39,824 bases of DNA. It comes from Candidatus Omnitrophota bacterium (GTDB lineage: Bacteria > Omnitrophota > Gorgyraeia > Zapsychrales > Fredricksoniimonadaceae). This document shows positions 12,140 to 21,685 of this stretch, in pieces. The notes beneath the pieces are model-generated. The model ran no database searches. It saw only the letters and a program-made list of their open reading frames with translations, and had not been told where the DNA came from. The stretch covers positions 1-39,824 of the forward strand of contig JAGWKL010000013.1 in assembly GCA_028865345.1 (NCBI GenBank). Reading direction: 5' to 3'. The stretch's first letter is position 1, and every line of letters begins with the position of its first letter. Both the position numbers and the translations under genes were made by a program.

Positions 12140-13374
12140 AAAGAAAGCAGCCTCAAAACCTCTTGGGAAACCTTATTGGCATCAACAACGGTCACCTGTC
12201 CGTTACGGCGCAGCTTTATTTCCACCTGGTTTTGGGCCAGCATGCGTTTGCCGATGATGATGCGCAGCGGTATGCCGATAAGATCCGCATCGTTGAATTT
12301 GCGTCCGGCGCTTTCGTCACGGTCGTCCAAAAGCACATCCAGCCCCGCCTGGGCCAGCTCCTGATAATACTTCTGGGCCAGGCCCATGGAAACACCGTCG
12401 CCGGCCTGTACCGGCAGGATTTCCACGTCAAAAGGGGCGATCTCTTTAGGCCATATGATGCCGGCAGGGTCATTATTGACTTCAATGACCGCGGCGATCA
12501 GCCGGCTGACACCGATACCGTAACAACCCATGATGATGGGTTTTTGGCTGCCGTTCTCATCCAGGTAAACGGCGCCGAGACTTTCCGAATATTTTGTCCC
12601 CAATTGGAAAATATGCCCCAGTTCTATGGCCACCTTGCGCTCCCACTCGCTGCCCTGGGGCGTTTTTCCTTCTTCATCCTTGAGGATCTGGCCGCTGTCC
12701 TTATTGATCCATACGGCGTCTTCGCCGATGGGTGCTGCCACCAGAAACTCGTGGGAGACACTTCCGCCCATCGCCCCGCTGTCCGCCGTCACGACGATCA
12801 TGTCCAGGCCGCAGCGTTTAAAGATCTTATGGTAGGCCTGCAGCTGCAAATCGTAATTTTTCTTAAGGCCCTCCCAATCGCGGTCAAAACTATAGGCGTC
12901 CTTCATGATGAACTCGCAGGCGCGGACGATACCGAAACGCGTGCGGATCTCGTCACGGAATTTGGTCTGTATCTGGTAGAGGGTAACCGGCAGATGGCGG
13001 TAACTCTTGACGAATTGTTTGGCGATGTCGGTGATGATCTCTTCATGGGTCGGCCCCAGGCACATGCGCTGGGCTTTTTTGTTGTCAAAACTGAACATCA
13101 CTTCTTTCATTGTGACATCGCGCCCGGTCTTTTTCCAAATATCGATGGGTTGGAGTGCCGGCATCAATAACTCATGGCAGCCGATGGCGTCCATCTCCTG
13201 GCGGATGATGTTCTCCACCCGCCGCAGCACCCTATGCCCCAATGGCAGATAAGAATACACGCCCGAAGTCAGCATATTGACCAGTCCCGCGCGCAGGGAA
13301 AGCTGATGGCTGATAGCCTCGGTCCCCGCGGGGACCTCTTTTAAAGTGGGAAGAAAATATTTGGACCAATACAT
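12136..13374 (-). CDS. proS: Prolyl-tRNA synthetase, short form lacking the INS editing insertion
   Basis: MYWSKYFLPTLKEVPAGTEAISHQLSLRAGLVNMLTSGVYSYLPLGHRVLRRVENIIRQEM...LGPTHEEIITDIAK...GAMGGSVSHEFLV...ELGHIFQLGTKYSE..MGCYGIGVSRL; only 412 aa. Confidence 0.95.
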   Translation of the reverse strand: MYWSKYFLPTLKEVPAGTEAISHQLSLRAGLVNMLTSGVYSYLPLGHRVLRRVENIIRQEMDAIGCHELLMPALQPIDIWKKTGRDVTMKEVMFSFDNKKAQRMCLGPTHEEIITDIAKQFVKSYRHLPVTLYQIQTKFRDEIRTRFGIVRACEFIMKDAYSFDRDWEGLKKNYDLQLQAYHKIFKRCGLDMIVVTADSGAMGGSVSHEFLVAAPIGEDAVWINKDSGQILKDEEGKTPQGSEWERKVAIELGHIFQLGTKYSESLGAVYLDENGSQKPIIMGCYGIGVSRLIAAVIEVNNDPAGIIWPKEIAPFDVEILPVQAGDGVSMGLAQKYYQELAQAGLDVLLDDRDESAGRKFNDADLIGIPLRIIIGKRMLAQNQVEIKLRRNGQVTVVDANKVSQEVLRLLSL

Positions 13375-14648
13375 TATTGAAAAAACTCCTGAGGCAGTTG
13401 GACATTGCGCTTGACGAATTTATCATAAAAGGACGGCTTTTGTTTGTTCTGCGTCCATGAACCGATAACACGCCCCTGCTCATCGATCTTTTCCTGCTTA
13501 TAAGTAAAAATATCATTGAGCGTGCTTGTGCCCGTGGCCTTGTCAAACCACAGGTCCGTGATGTTGGCGACCCTGCGCACACCGTCCATATAAAGCTCGA
13601 GATAAACGAGCAGGTCGACGGACGTGGCCAATTGCTTTTGGATCTCCTGGCCGTTTAACCGGATGCCGGACATGAGCATCATCGTGACCATGCGGTTAAA
13701 GCATTCCTGGGGCGAATCGGCATGCACAATGGCCAGAGAGCCCGAATGCCCGGAAGAAATGGACTGTACCAGATCCAGGATTTCCTGACCGCGCACCTCG
13801 CCGATAATAATGCGGTCGGGCCGCATGCGAAGGCTGTTGACGAACAAATCACGGATGGTCACCTCGCCCTTGCCTTCCATATTGGCCGGCTTGGCCTGCA
13901 AGGAAACCACGTGCTCCTGCATCAATCGAAGCTCGGAAGTGTCCTCGATGGTGATGATGCGTTCATGACCGGGAATGTGGCTGGAGAGCACGTTGAGCAT
14001 GGTGGTCTTGCCGCAGCCGGTCGACCCGCAAAAAACGATATTCAGTTTGGCCTTGATGGCGGCGGTCAAGAAAACGGCCATCTGCTTGTTGAGAGTGTTG
14101 TGCTGGATCAAATCATCGATGGTGGCCAATTCACGGGAAAACTTTCTGACCGTCAGGATGGGGCCCAGCAGGGAACAGGGCGGTAAAATGACATTCACGC
14201 GCGACCCGTCGGCCATGGAAAAATCCACATAGGGGGAGGATTCATCCACCCGTCGGCTGGTGCCGGACGCCGCCAGGATCTTTTGGATGGTGTGCATCAA
14301 ATTGGTATTGTCCGGAAACTTGACCGCGGTCTTTTCAATCTTCCCGGCGCGCTGGATATAAACCGATTTGTGCCCGTTGACCATGATCTCAGTGACAGCG
14401 GGGTCTTCAATGAAAGGACGCAGCGGGCCCACGCTGACTATGGAAGAGGCCAGTTCCCTGACAATGGCAAGCCTCTCTTCCTTGGTGATGATCAGCTTGG
14501 CATCCTGGCAAAGGTTATCAATGGCCGTGTTCACAAAAGCGCGCATCTCGTCGCCCTGCATGTTGTCTTTGACTTCCAGAAAGTTGGTCTTGGAAACCAA
14601 ATAATGGTGGATGCGGGCCTTGATCTCATCGTGTTCGAAACTTGACAT
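13374..14648 (-). CDS. CpaF/TadA-like type II/IV secretion system ATPase
   Basis: Walker A FCGSTGCGKTTMLN; SSPYVDFSMADGSRVNVILPP; TIEDTSELRL; NSLRMRPDRIIIGEVRGQEILDLVQSISSGHSGSLAIVHADSPQE. Confidence 0.92.
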   Translation of the reverse strand: MSSFEHDEIKARIHHYLVSKTNFLEVKDNMQGDEMRAFVNTAIDNLCQDAKLIITKEERLAIVRELASSIVSVGPLRPFIEDPAVTEIMVNGHKSVYIQRAGKIEKTAVKFPDNTNLMHTIQKILAASGTSRRVDESSPYVDFSMADGSRVNVILPPCSLLGPILTVRKFSRELATIDDLIQHNTLNKQMAVFLTAAIKAKLNIVFCGSTGCGKTTMLNVLSSHIPGHERIITIEDTSELRLMQEHVVSLQAKPANMEGKGEVTIRDLFVNSLRMRPDRIIIGEVRGQEILDLVQSISSGHSGSLAIVHADSPQECFNRMVTMMLMSGIRLNGQEIQKQLATSVDLLVYLELYMDGVRRVANITDLWFDKATGTSTLNDIFTYKQEKIDEQGRVIGSWTQNKQKPSFYDKFVKRNVQLPQEFFQ

Positions 14649-14668
14649 AAGTCACCTCTTAAGACGGG

Positions 14669-15790
14669 TTAAAGTCCCATTCCTTTAAATAGATGGACTA
14701 TTTTGTCGATCCATCCGACACGTTCAAAATCCGAATAAAATACAAATACCATCAGCATGATGATCAAGGTAAAGCCGGTCCTCGCCATGAACAGGTCGGT
14801 CCTCTCAGACAGGGCCCTGCCGCGCCATTTTTCCAGGCCCAACAAAAACAAATGCCCGCCGTCCAAGGGGACGACCGGCAATAAATTGATCAGGGCCAGG
14901 GAGGCGCTGATGATCCCTACGATATGCAAAACAAAAGAAAAACCGATGGTCAACGCAAATTTGATCACAAAAAACATGCCTATAATGCCCATGGCCTCTT
15001 TAGGAGAACGCTCGCCGATGGCCATTTGATAAAGGGCCGCATAAGTCTTGACGGTAATGTCCCATAATTCCTGGCCGGCCTTGACAAAAGATTCAAAAAA
15101 ACCGTATCGCCTGATCACAAGGTCATCGGCGCTGTTAATGGCCATGGGCGCAACACCGATCCGCCGCGTTTCATGCGTACGGCCGAATATGTCCTGGGTC
15201 TTTGTTTCCTGCGGCGTCACATCGACCGTAATATCGTGCTTGCCGCGTTCGACGGTCAGGGCCAATTGGCGGCCGGTAAAAGCGGTCGTGATGTCCTGAA
15301 GCTGGGACCAATGCTCAATCGGTTTACCGTTGACCTTCAGGATCCTGTCCCCCACCTTTAACCCCGCCTGCCGGGCCGGCGATTGCGCCAGGACCTGGCC
15401 TATGACCGGGGCGATCTTCTGGGTGGAGAGGTCCATGTCTACATAGCCGATCTTAAAGACGCACCAAAAACATAAATAGGCAAAAACCAAATTGACCACC
15501 GGCCCCATCAAAACAATCAAAGCACGGCGCCCAGGCGGCTGGGTGAAATATTCATCTTTGGCGCCCACGCATTTATCGCGTTCATCGCCGGCCATCTTGA
15601 CAAAGCCGCCCAGAGGAAAAAGGCTTAAACAATATTCCGTATCTCCGCGTTTCCAGGAAAACAATTTGGGCCCGAAGCCCATGGAAAACTGTTCCACCCT
15701 GACCCCGCACTTTCTGGCTACGATAAAATGTCCCCACTCATGCACGAGGATCAAGATGCTCAATATAATGATAAAAACGAACAGTGCCAT
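14669..15790 (-). CDS. rseP: RIP metalloprotease RseP (site-2 protease)
   Basis: MALFVFIIILSILILVHEWGHFIVARKCGVRVEQFSMGFGPKLFSW (HExxH-type HEWGH), PDZ region, NLLPVVPLDGGHLFLLGLE. Start set at internal ATG 15790 to avoid overlapping dxr. Confidence 0.95.
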   Translation of the reverse strand: MALFVFIIILSILILVHEWGHFIVARKCGVRVEQFSMGFGPKLFSWKRGDTEYCLSLFPLGGFVKMAGDERDKCVGAKDEYFTQPPGRRALIVLMGPVVNLVFAYLCFWCVFKIGYVDMDLSTQKIAPVIGQVLAQSPARQAGLKVGDRILKVNGKPIEHWSQLQDITTAFTGRQLALTVERGKHDITVDVTPQETKTQDIFGRTHETRRIGVAPMAINSADDLVIRRYGFFESFVKAGQELWDITVKTYAALYQMAIGERSPKEAMGIIGMFFVIKFALTIGFSFVLHIVGIISASLALINLLPVVPLDGGHLFLLGLEKWRGRALSERTDLFMARTGFTLIIMLMVFVFYSDFERVGWIDKIVHLFKGMGL

Positions 15791-15797
15791 AAATTGT

Positions 15798-16946
15798 TTA
15801 TATAGTACGAATGATTTCTTGGGCCTTCTGTCTCGCCCATTTGTCCGCCTCCAATATTGCCTCAAGGCAAGGAGTTTTCACTATTCTATGGGCCAAAAAT
15901 ACTTTTTCAACGACTTTGTAAATTTGTGAAAAGCCGATGGTGCCGTTTAAAAAAGCTTCCACTGCCACTTCATCCGCCGCATTAAGCACAGCCGGCTGGC
16001 TTCCCGCCCGACGCGCCGCTTCAAATGCAAGTCCCAATGAGGGAAACTTCCTGAGATCGGGCTTTTGGAAATGAAGCCTCCCCCATTGGACAAGATCGAG
16101 GTCTTTCAGGCCCGTATTCAAACGCTCGGGGTAGGTCAAAGCATATTGGATAGGCAGGCGCATGTCCGTGACACCTAACTGGGCAAGACAGGCCCCATCC
16201 TCAAATTCCACCATGGAATGGATGATCGCCTCCGGGTGTACCAGCACCTTGATTTGATCATCGCGTAAATTAAACAAATGCCCGGCTTCAATGACCTCAA
16301 AACCTTTGTTCATCATGGTGGCTGAATCCACGGTGATCTTGGGCCCCATTTTCCACCGGGGATGCCGCAATATGTCCTTAGGCCCCATTTTCCTGAAATC
16401 TCTTGAGGCGACCGTCCTTAAAGGGCCTCCGGAAGCCGTCAAATGGACAGACTTCGGTTTTGATCTTTGGCCGTCCAGACATTGAAAAATAGCGCTCTGC
16501 TCGCTGTCGATCGGGATGATGCGCCCGCCGTGCCGTTGAGCCTGGCGCATGATCAAGTCTCCGGCGATGACCAGCGCTTCTTTATTGGCCGGCGCAACTC
16601 GTTTACCGGCACGTAAGCCTGTCAAAAAAGGCATCAGGGCGCTGGTCCCCCGCATGGCCAGCACGACCACGTCCACATCGGGCAGGGCCGCCAACCCGCT
16701 GCAATCCTTGCCGGGGTAAAATTTAATGCCCTTAAATCCTGCCTTTAAAAAGTACGCCAACCCTTCAGGACCGACAGCCACATGCCCGGGACGATACTTT
16801 TTTATCTGTCCTTCCAGCAGTTTAAAATTATTGTGAGCGCTCAGGACCTTTACCTGAAAACGTTGTGGATGTTGGTCCACCACCTTCAAGGTATTAAGGC
16901 CTATGGAACCGGTCGAGCCTAAAATAGCTATGCGGCAAGGTTTCAT
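15798..16946 (-). CDS. dxr: 1-deoxy-D-xylulose 5-phosphate reductoisomerase
   Basis: IAILGSTGSIGLNTLKVVDQHPQRF...PIDSEQSAIFQCL...LTASGGPLRT...HPRWKMGPKITVDSATMMNKGFEVIEA. Confidence 0.97.
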   Translation of the reverse strand: MKPCRIAILGSTGSIGLNTLKVVDQHPQRFQVKVLSAHNNFKLLEGQIKKYRPGHVAVGPEGLAYFLKAGFKGIKFYPGKDCSGLAALPDVDVVVLAMRGTSALMPFLTGLRAGKRVAPANKEALVIAGDLIMRQAQRHGGRIIPIDSEQSAIFQCLDGQRSKPKSVHLTASGGPLRTVASRDFRKMGPKDILRHPRWKMGPKITVDSATMMNKGFEVIEAGHLFNLRDDQIKVLVHPEAIIHSMVEFEDGACLAQLGVTDMRLPIQYALTYPERLNTGLKDLDLVQWGRLHFQKPDLRKFPSLGLAFEAARRAGSQPAVLNAADEVAVEAFLNGTIGFSQIYKVVEKVFLAHRIVKTPCLEAILEADKWARQKAQEIIRTI

Positions 16947-17779
16947 CAGTGCATGGTCAGGGCCGAACTTATGTATAAATAAAATGCCGGCGCCGAGAAC
17001 AACAAACTGTCAATGACATCCAGGACCCCTCCCATGGCGGGTAATAATTTACCGGAATCTTTGACCCCGCAATCACGCTTGATCAATGACTCGGAAAGGT
17101 CGCCTAATTGTCCTAAGCCCCCGAAGAAAGCGCCCATCAGGAATATCTGCCAGCGCGGCAGATCCAGTGCCGGAGGCAAAAATGAACGGAAGATCAGGGC
17201 GACACAAGCCGACACCAAGACCCCGCCCACCGTGCCTTCGATGGACTTGTTCGGGCTTACCTTGGACAACAGGGGGTGCTTACCGAAATTAGTCCCGATG
17301 AGCAAAGCCCCCATATCGGCACTTTTGGTCACCAACAGGATGAATCCCACCAATTTGACCCCATCCATCCCCGGGAGCAAATTACGGATCTTCACCAAAA
17401 ATGAAAAGAACCAGGCCACATACAAGACCCCAAAGAGCGTTGTTGATAACCCCAGGATCGCATGGCGGTTGTCTTGCCTCGCAAATTGCATAAACAAAAT
17501 CAGCAAAAACCCGATAACGATAAAAAGCAATTCCCAGTTATGCGTCGGCTCAAAATGGGTGAAAATGGAAATGGGGATCAGGACCCCTATAAAAATACCG
17601 GTATAACTGTAAATCGGCACATCTTTCTTTTTTACCATGTAAAAAAACTCATAAAGCCCGCCCGCGGTCAGCAACACCACGACCACAATGAACAAATAAC
17701 TGTAAACAATAGCCAGAGCCGTCAAAACGATCAGGAGGCTTGAGGATAGAAACCTCGACCAGGACATGGTTTCCTTCAT
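16946..17779 (-). CDS. cdsA: Phosphatidate cytidylyltransferase
   Basis: Multi-TM; KVSPNKSIEGTVGGVLVSACVA...GQLGDLSESLIKRDCGVKDSGKLLPAMGGVLDVIDSLLFSAP. Confidence 0.95.
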   Translation of the reverse strand: MKETMSWSRFLSSSLLIVLTALAIVYSYLFIVVVVLLTAGGLYEFFYMVKKKDVPIYSYTGIFIGVLIPISIFTHFEPTHNWELLFIVIGFLLILFMQFARQDNRHAILGLSTTLFGVLYVAWFFSFLVKIRNLLPGMDGVKLVGFILLVTKSADMGALLIGTNFGKHPLLSKVSPNKSIEGTVGGVLVSACVALIFRSFLPPALDLPRWQIFLMGAFFGGLGQLGDLSESLIKRDCGVKDSGKLLPAMGGVLDVIDSLLFSAPAFYLYISSALTMH

Positions 17780-17789
17780 AAAAACCCCT

Positions 17790-18524
17790 TCAAGAGACCT
17801 TCACCCCGCCCCAGCGGCGCTCCCTTTGGGCGTAGGTGGACAATGCTTTTAAAAACTCTTGTTCATTAAATTCCGGCCAGCATTTGTCCGTAAAGTACAG
17901 TTCGGCATAAGAAAGCTGCCATAATAAAAAGTTGCTGATGCGCACTTCGCCGGAGGTACGGATCAACAAGTCAGGATCAGGCTGGTCCTTCGTGTACAAA
18001 AAGGAGCTGACTGTCTTTTCTTCGATATCGTCGGGTTTGACAAGGCCCGCCGCGACCCGCTGTGCGATGGACTTTACGGCATCAACGATCTCGCCCCGGG
18101 CACCGTAATTAAAGGCGATATTGAGCGTCATCCCGGCATTGTCCCGGGTCAGCAAAGCCGCTTTGTCCATGGCCTTTAATACCTCCTGCGGTATTCCCTG
18201 ACGGCGGCCTATGAAATTGATACGCACACCGTTTTTATCCAGGTCCCGGGCCTTTTGCCCCAAAACCTGGATGAAGGTCCGCATGATCATGGATACTTCT
18301 TCGCTGGGTCTCGTCCAATTCTCCGTCGAGAAAGCATAGATGGTCAAAAACTTGATACCAGCGTCACGGGCGGCTTTGATGATCTCTTCGACCCTCTTGA
18401 CGCCTTCCAAATGACCCTGGGTGCGGGGCATCCCCCGTTCCATCGCCCAACGGCCGTTGCCGTCCATAATGATGGCGACGTGGACCGGAAGATGCTCACT
18501 TCTTTGCTGGATATCTTTCTCCAT
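17790..18524 (-). CDS. uppS: Isoprenyl (undecaprenyl) diphosphate synthase
   Basis: HVAIIMDGNGRWAMERGMPRTQGHLEGVKRVEEI...LTIYAFSTENWTRPSEEV...DLLIRTSGEVRISNFLLWQLSYAELYFTDKCWPEF. Confidence 0.97.
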   Translation of the reverse strand: MEKDIQQRSEHLPVHVAIIMDGNGRWAMERGMPRTQGHLEGVKRVEEIIKAARDAGIKFLTIYAFSTENWTRPSEEVSMIMRTFIQVLGQKARDLDKNGVRINFIGRRQGIPQEVLKAMDKAALLTRDNAGMTLNIAFNYGARGEIVDAVKSIAQRVAAGLVKPDDIEEKTVSSFLYTKDQPDPDLLIRTSGEVRISNFLLWQLSYAELYFTDKCWPEFNEQEFLKALSTYAQRERRWGGVKVS

Positions 18525-18543
18525 AAGAAAGGATTCTAAAATT

Positions 18544-18567
18544 AAAAGGGGGATATTTCATCCCCCT
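18544..18567 (-). terminator. Intrinsic terminator candidate downstream of the coiled-coil gene
   Basis: gggggat(18548-18554)-atttc-atccccc(18560-18566); on the minus strand the stem AGGGGGAT-GAAAT-ATCCCCCT is followed by TTTAATTTTAG. Confidence 0.65.
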
Positions 18568-18594
18568 ATGATATACATTAGGCCACAGCCAGAA

Positions 18595-19023
18595 TCAATG
18601 CCCTGTTGATGCGGCGGTCGGTTGCACAGCAGCAGGCGCAGGCGGCTGCGCTTGTCCGGCGACCGCCTGAGCGGCTTGCGCTGCCGTAGCTTTTACCTGA
18701 AGTGCCGCCTGCAATTTCGCTTCCAGGACCGTCTTGGCCTGGCTCAACGCATCGTACTTCTTCTTTAAATCCAAATTCGTGGTTTTTTCCTGGTTCATGG
18801 CATCCTGGATTTGGGCCATTTTATCATTCGCGTCTCTTAACTCCTGCTGAAATGTGATCAATTTTGCCTCATTTTTCTGCAAGGTTTCTTCAGCCACCAT
18901 ACGGCTGTAACGTTCTTCCTGCAGACTTTTTGAGGCTTTATCGGCCTTTTGGGCCAATTGCACCACTCCCAGCAGCAAAGCGATAGCCACCAAGACAGAT
19001 ATAATAAGAATAGTGTCTTTCAT
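18595..19023 (-). CDS. Membrane-anchored coiled-coil protein, function unknown
   Basis: N-terminal TM (ILIISVLVAIALLLGVVQLA), heptad-rich K/E/Q middle, A/P/Q-rich tail. Confidence 0.7.
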   Translation of the reverse strand: MKDTILIISVLVAIALLLGVVQLAQKADKASKSLQEERYSRMVAEETLQKNEAKLITFQQELRDANDKMAQIQDAMNQEKTTNLDLKKKYDALSQAKTVLEAKLQAALQVKATAAQAAQAVAGQAQPPAPAAVQPTAASTGH

Positions 19024-19031
19024 CCGGAACC

Positions 19032-19655
19032 TTATTGTCCCTGCCCGGCATCAGTTGTCGTTCCATTCTTTGGAAAAACGACTATTTCTACACGACGATT
19101 AGCCTGGCGGCCTGCCGCGGTCGCATTGGAAGCAACGGGCCTGAATTCACCATAACCAATCGCCGACAGACGCGGCTGTGCAACGTCCTTGCTGACCAAA
19201 TAATGCAAAACAGACAAGGCGCGGGCAGTGGACAATTCCCAATTGGATTTCCAGTGCGAATGCTTGATGGGTACGTTGTCCGTATGACCTTCGATGCCTA
19301 TATCCAAATCGGAAACGGTCGTATTAAGGACATTGGCGACTTTATCCAATTTAGCATAGGAGTCCCTGCGCAATTTCGCTTTCCCTGAATTAAACAACAC
19401 TTCCGAGACGAAGGTAATGACGAGGCCCTTATTCTCCATCTCCACCTTCACCTGCTTATTATTGATCTCATTTTGAAGGCGTTTTTCAAGTTCATCCTTG
19501 GCGCGCTGCAACTCGTCCATATCATTTCTCATTTTGGCGATCTTTTCGATGTCCGTACGGCGGCCCTTTTGCAGGATGATCGTACAACCGGAAAGCCCCA
19601 GGGTAAACATCAGGGCCATGGAGATGTTCATAAGAAACACTTTATTATAACGCAT
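19032..19655 (-). CDS. OmpA/MotB-domain lipoprotein with coiled-coil linker
   Basis: Lipobox LGLSGC; coiled coil; OmpA C-domain LFNSGKAKLRRDSYAKLDKVANVLN...IEGHTDNVPIK...STARALSVLHYLV...AIGYGEFRPVASNATAAGRQANRRVEIVV. Confidence 0.9.
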   Translation of the reverse strand: MRYNKVFLMNISMALMFTLGLSGCTIILQKGRRTDIEKIAKMRNDMDELQRAKDELEKRLQNEINNKQVKVEMENKGLVITFVSEVLFNSGKAKLRRDSYAKLDKVANVLNTTVSDLDIGIEGHTDNVPIKHSHWKSNWELSTARALSVLHYLVSKDVAQPRLSAIGYGEFRPVASNATAAGRQANRRVEIVVFPKNGTTTDAGQGQ

Positions 19656-19738
19656 TACCTTCCTCCTTCTTTGATACAGCCTTTATTTAAAGTTAAAATT
19701 ATCATAGCCAATTATGAAAGTCAAGCAATGAAAACATT

Positions 19739-21016
<1,278 letters not shown>

Positions 21017-21022
21017 TTATCT

Positions 21023-21679
21023 TTATTTGAATAATAACATGACGCACGACGATGCCGTAAAGAAAACCGAGGCGCAAACGATTTTAAGCCAGGACAGGCG
21101 CAAATTTTTAACGCTTAAAAATGCCCATACCAGCCACAGCGGCCACATGCCCACAAGCGCATAACTGATAAGCAAAGGTAATCCCGTCTGCCATTGCCCC
21201 CTGAGAACGGCCATGTTCCCCAGAAGCAGCATATATTTATTGACCGGCCAAAGAGTGGCCAACGCGCTTAGGGCGGCGGCCAAAACAACCGTGACAAGCC
21301 AGATGATGATCCCTTGCGGCCATGACAGTTTCTTTCCATCCGCCGGCTGGGCAAGAACGACTCCCCGGCTCAACAAAAACCAGTCTTTTAAAAATAAGGC
21401 CCCCCAGACAAAAACCCAAACGCTTAAAAGCAAATACGCAACCTGGGCCGTGAGTATAAACACCTTATTTAAAATGAAGAGCTGGCCAAAGGTAAAATTA
21501 AAAAACAGTATACCCAAAAAATAGACCAGGGCGAAAACAACAGGCGAGCCGGCTAGGGACAAGAACCTCTGCTTAAGCCAAAGGCCATGGATGATAAAAA
21601 GAGCACACCCCATAAACATGCACGGATTAAGCCCATCCCGCAAGCCTGCCCCGCAAGCAATGAGAAGAAGGTCGTTCAT
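21023..21679 (-). CDS. Polytopic membrane protein of unknown function with GLNPC motif near the N-terminus
   Basis: About six hydrophobic segments; begins MNDLLLIACGAGLRDGLNPCMFMGCALFI. Confidence 0.6.
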   Translation of the reverse strand: MNDLLLIACGAGLRDGLNPCMFMGCALFIIHGLWLKQRFLSLAGSPVVFALVYFLGILFFNFTFGQLFILNKVFILTAQVAYLLLSVWVFVWGALFLKDWFLLSRGVVLAQPADGKKLSWPQGIIIWLVTVVLAAALSALATLWPVNKYMLLLGNMAVLRGQWQTGLPLLISYALVGMWPLWLVWAFLSVKNLRLSWLKIVCASVFFTASSCVMLLFK

Positions 21680-21685
21680 GGCCTC

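Noticed and set aside
12163-13170. Plus-strand 335-aa ORF
   Set aside because: Antisense shadow of proS; no recognisable domain.
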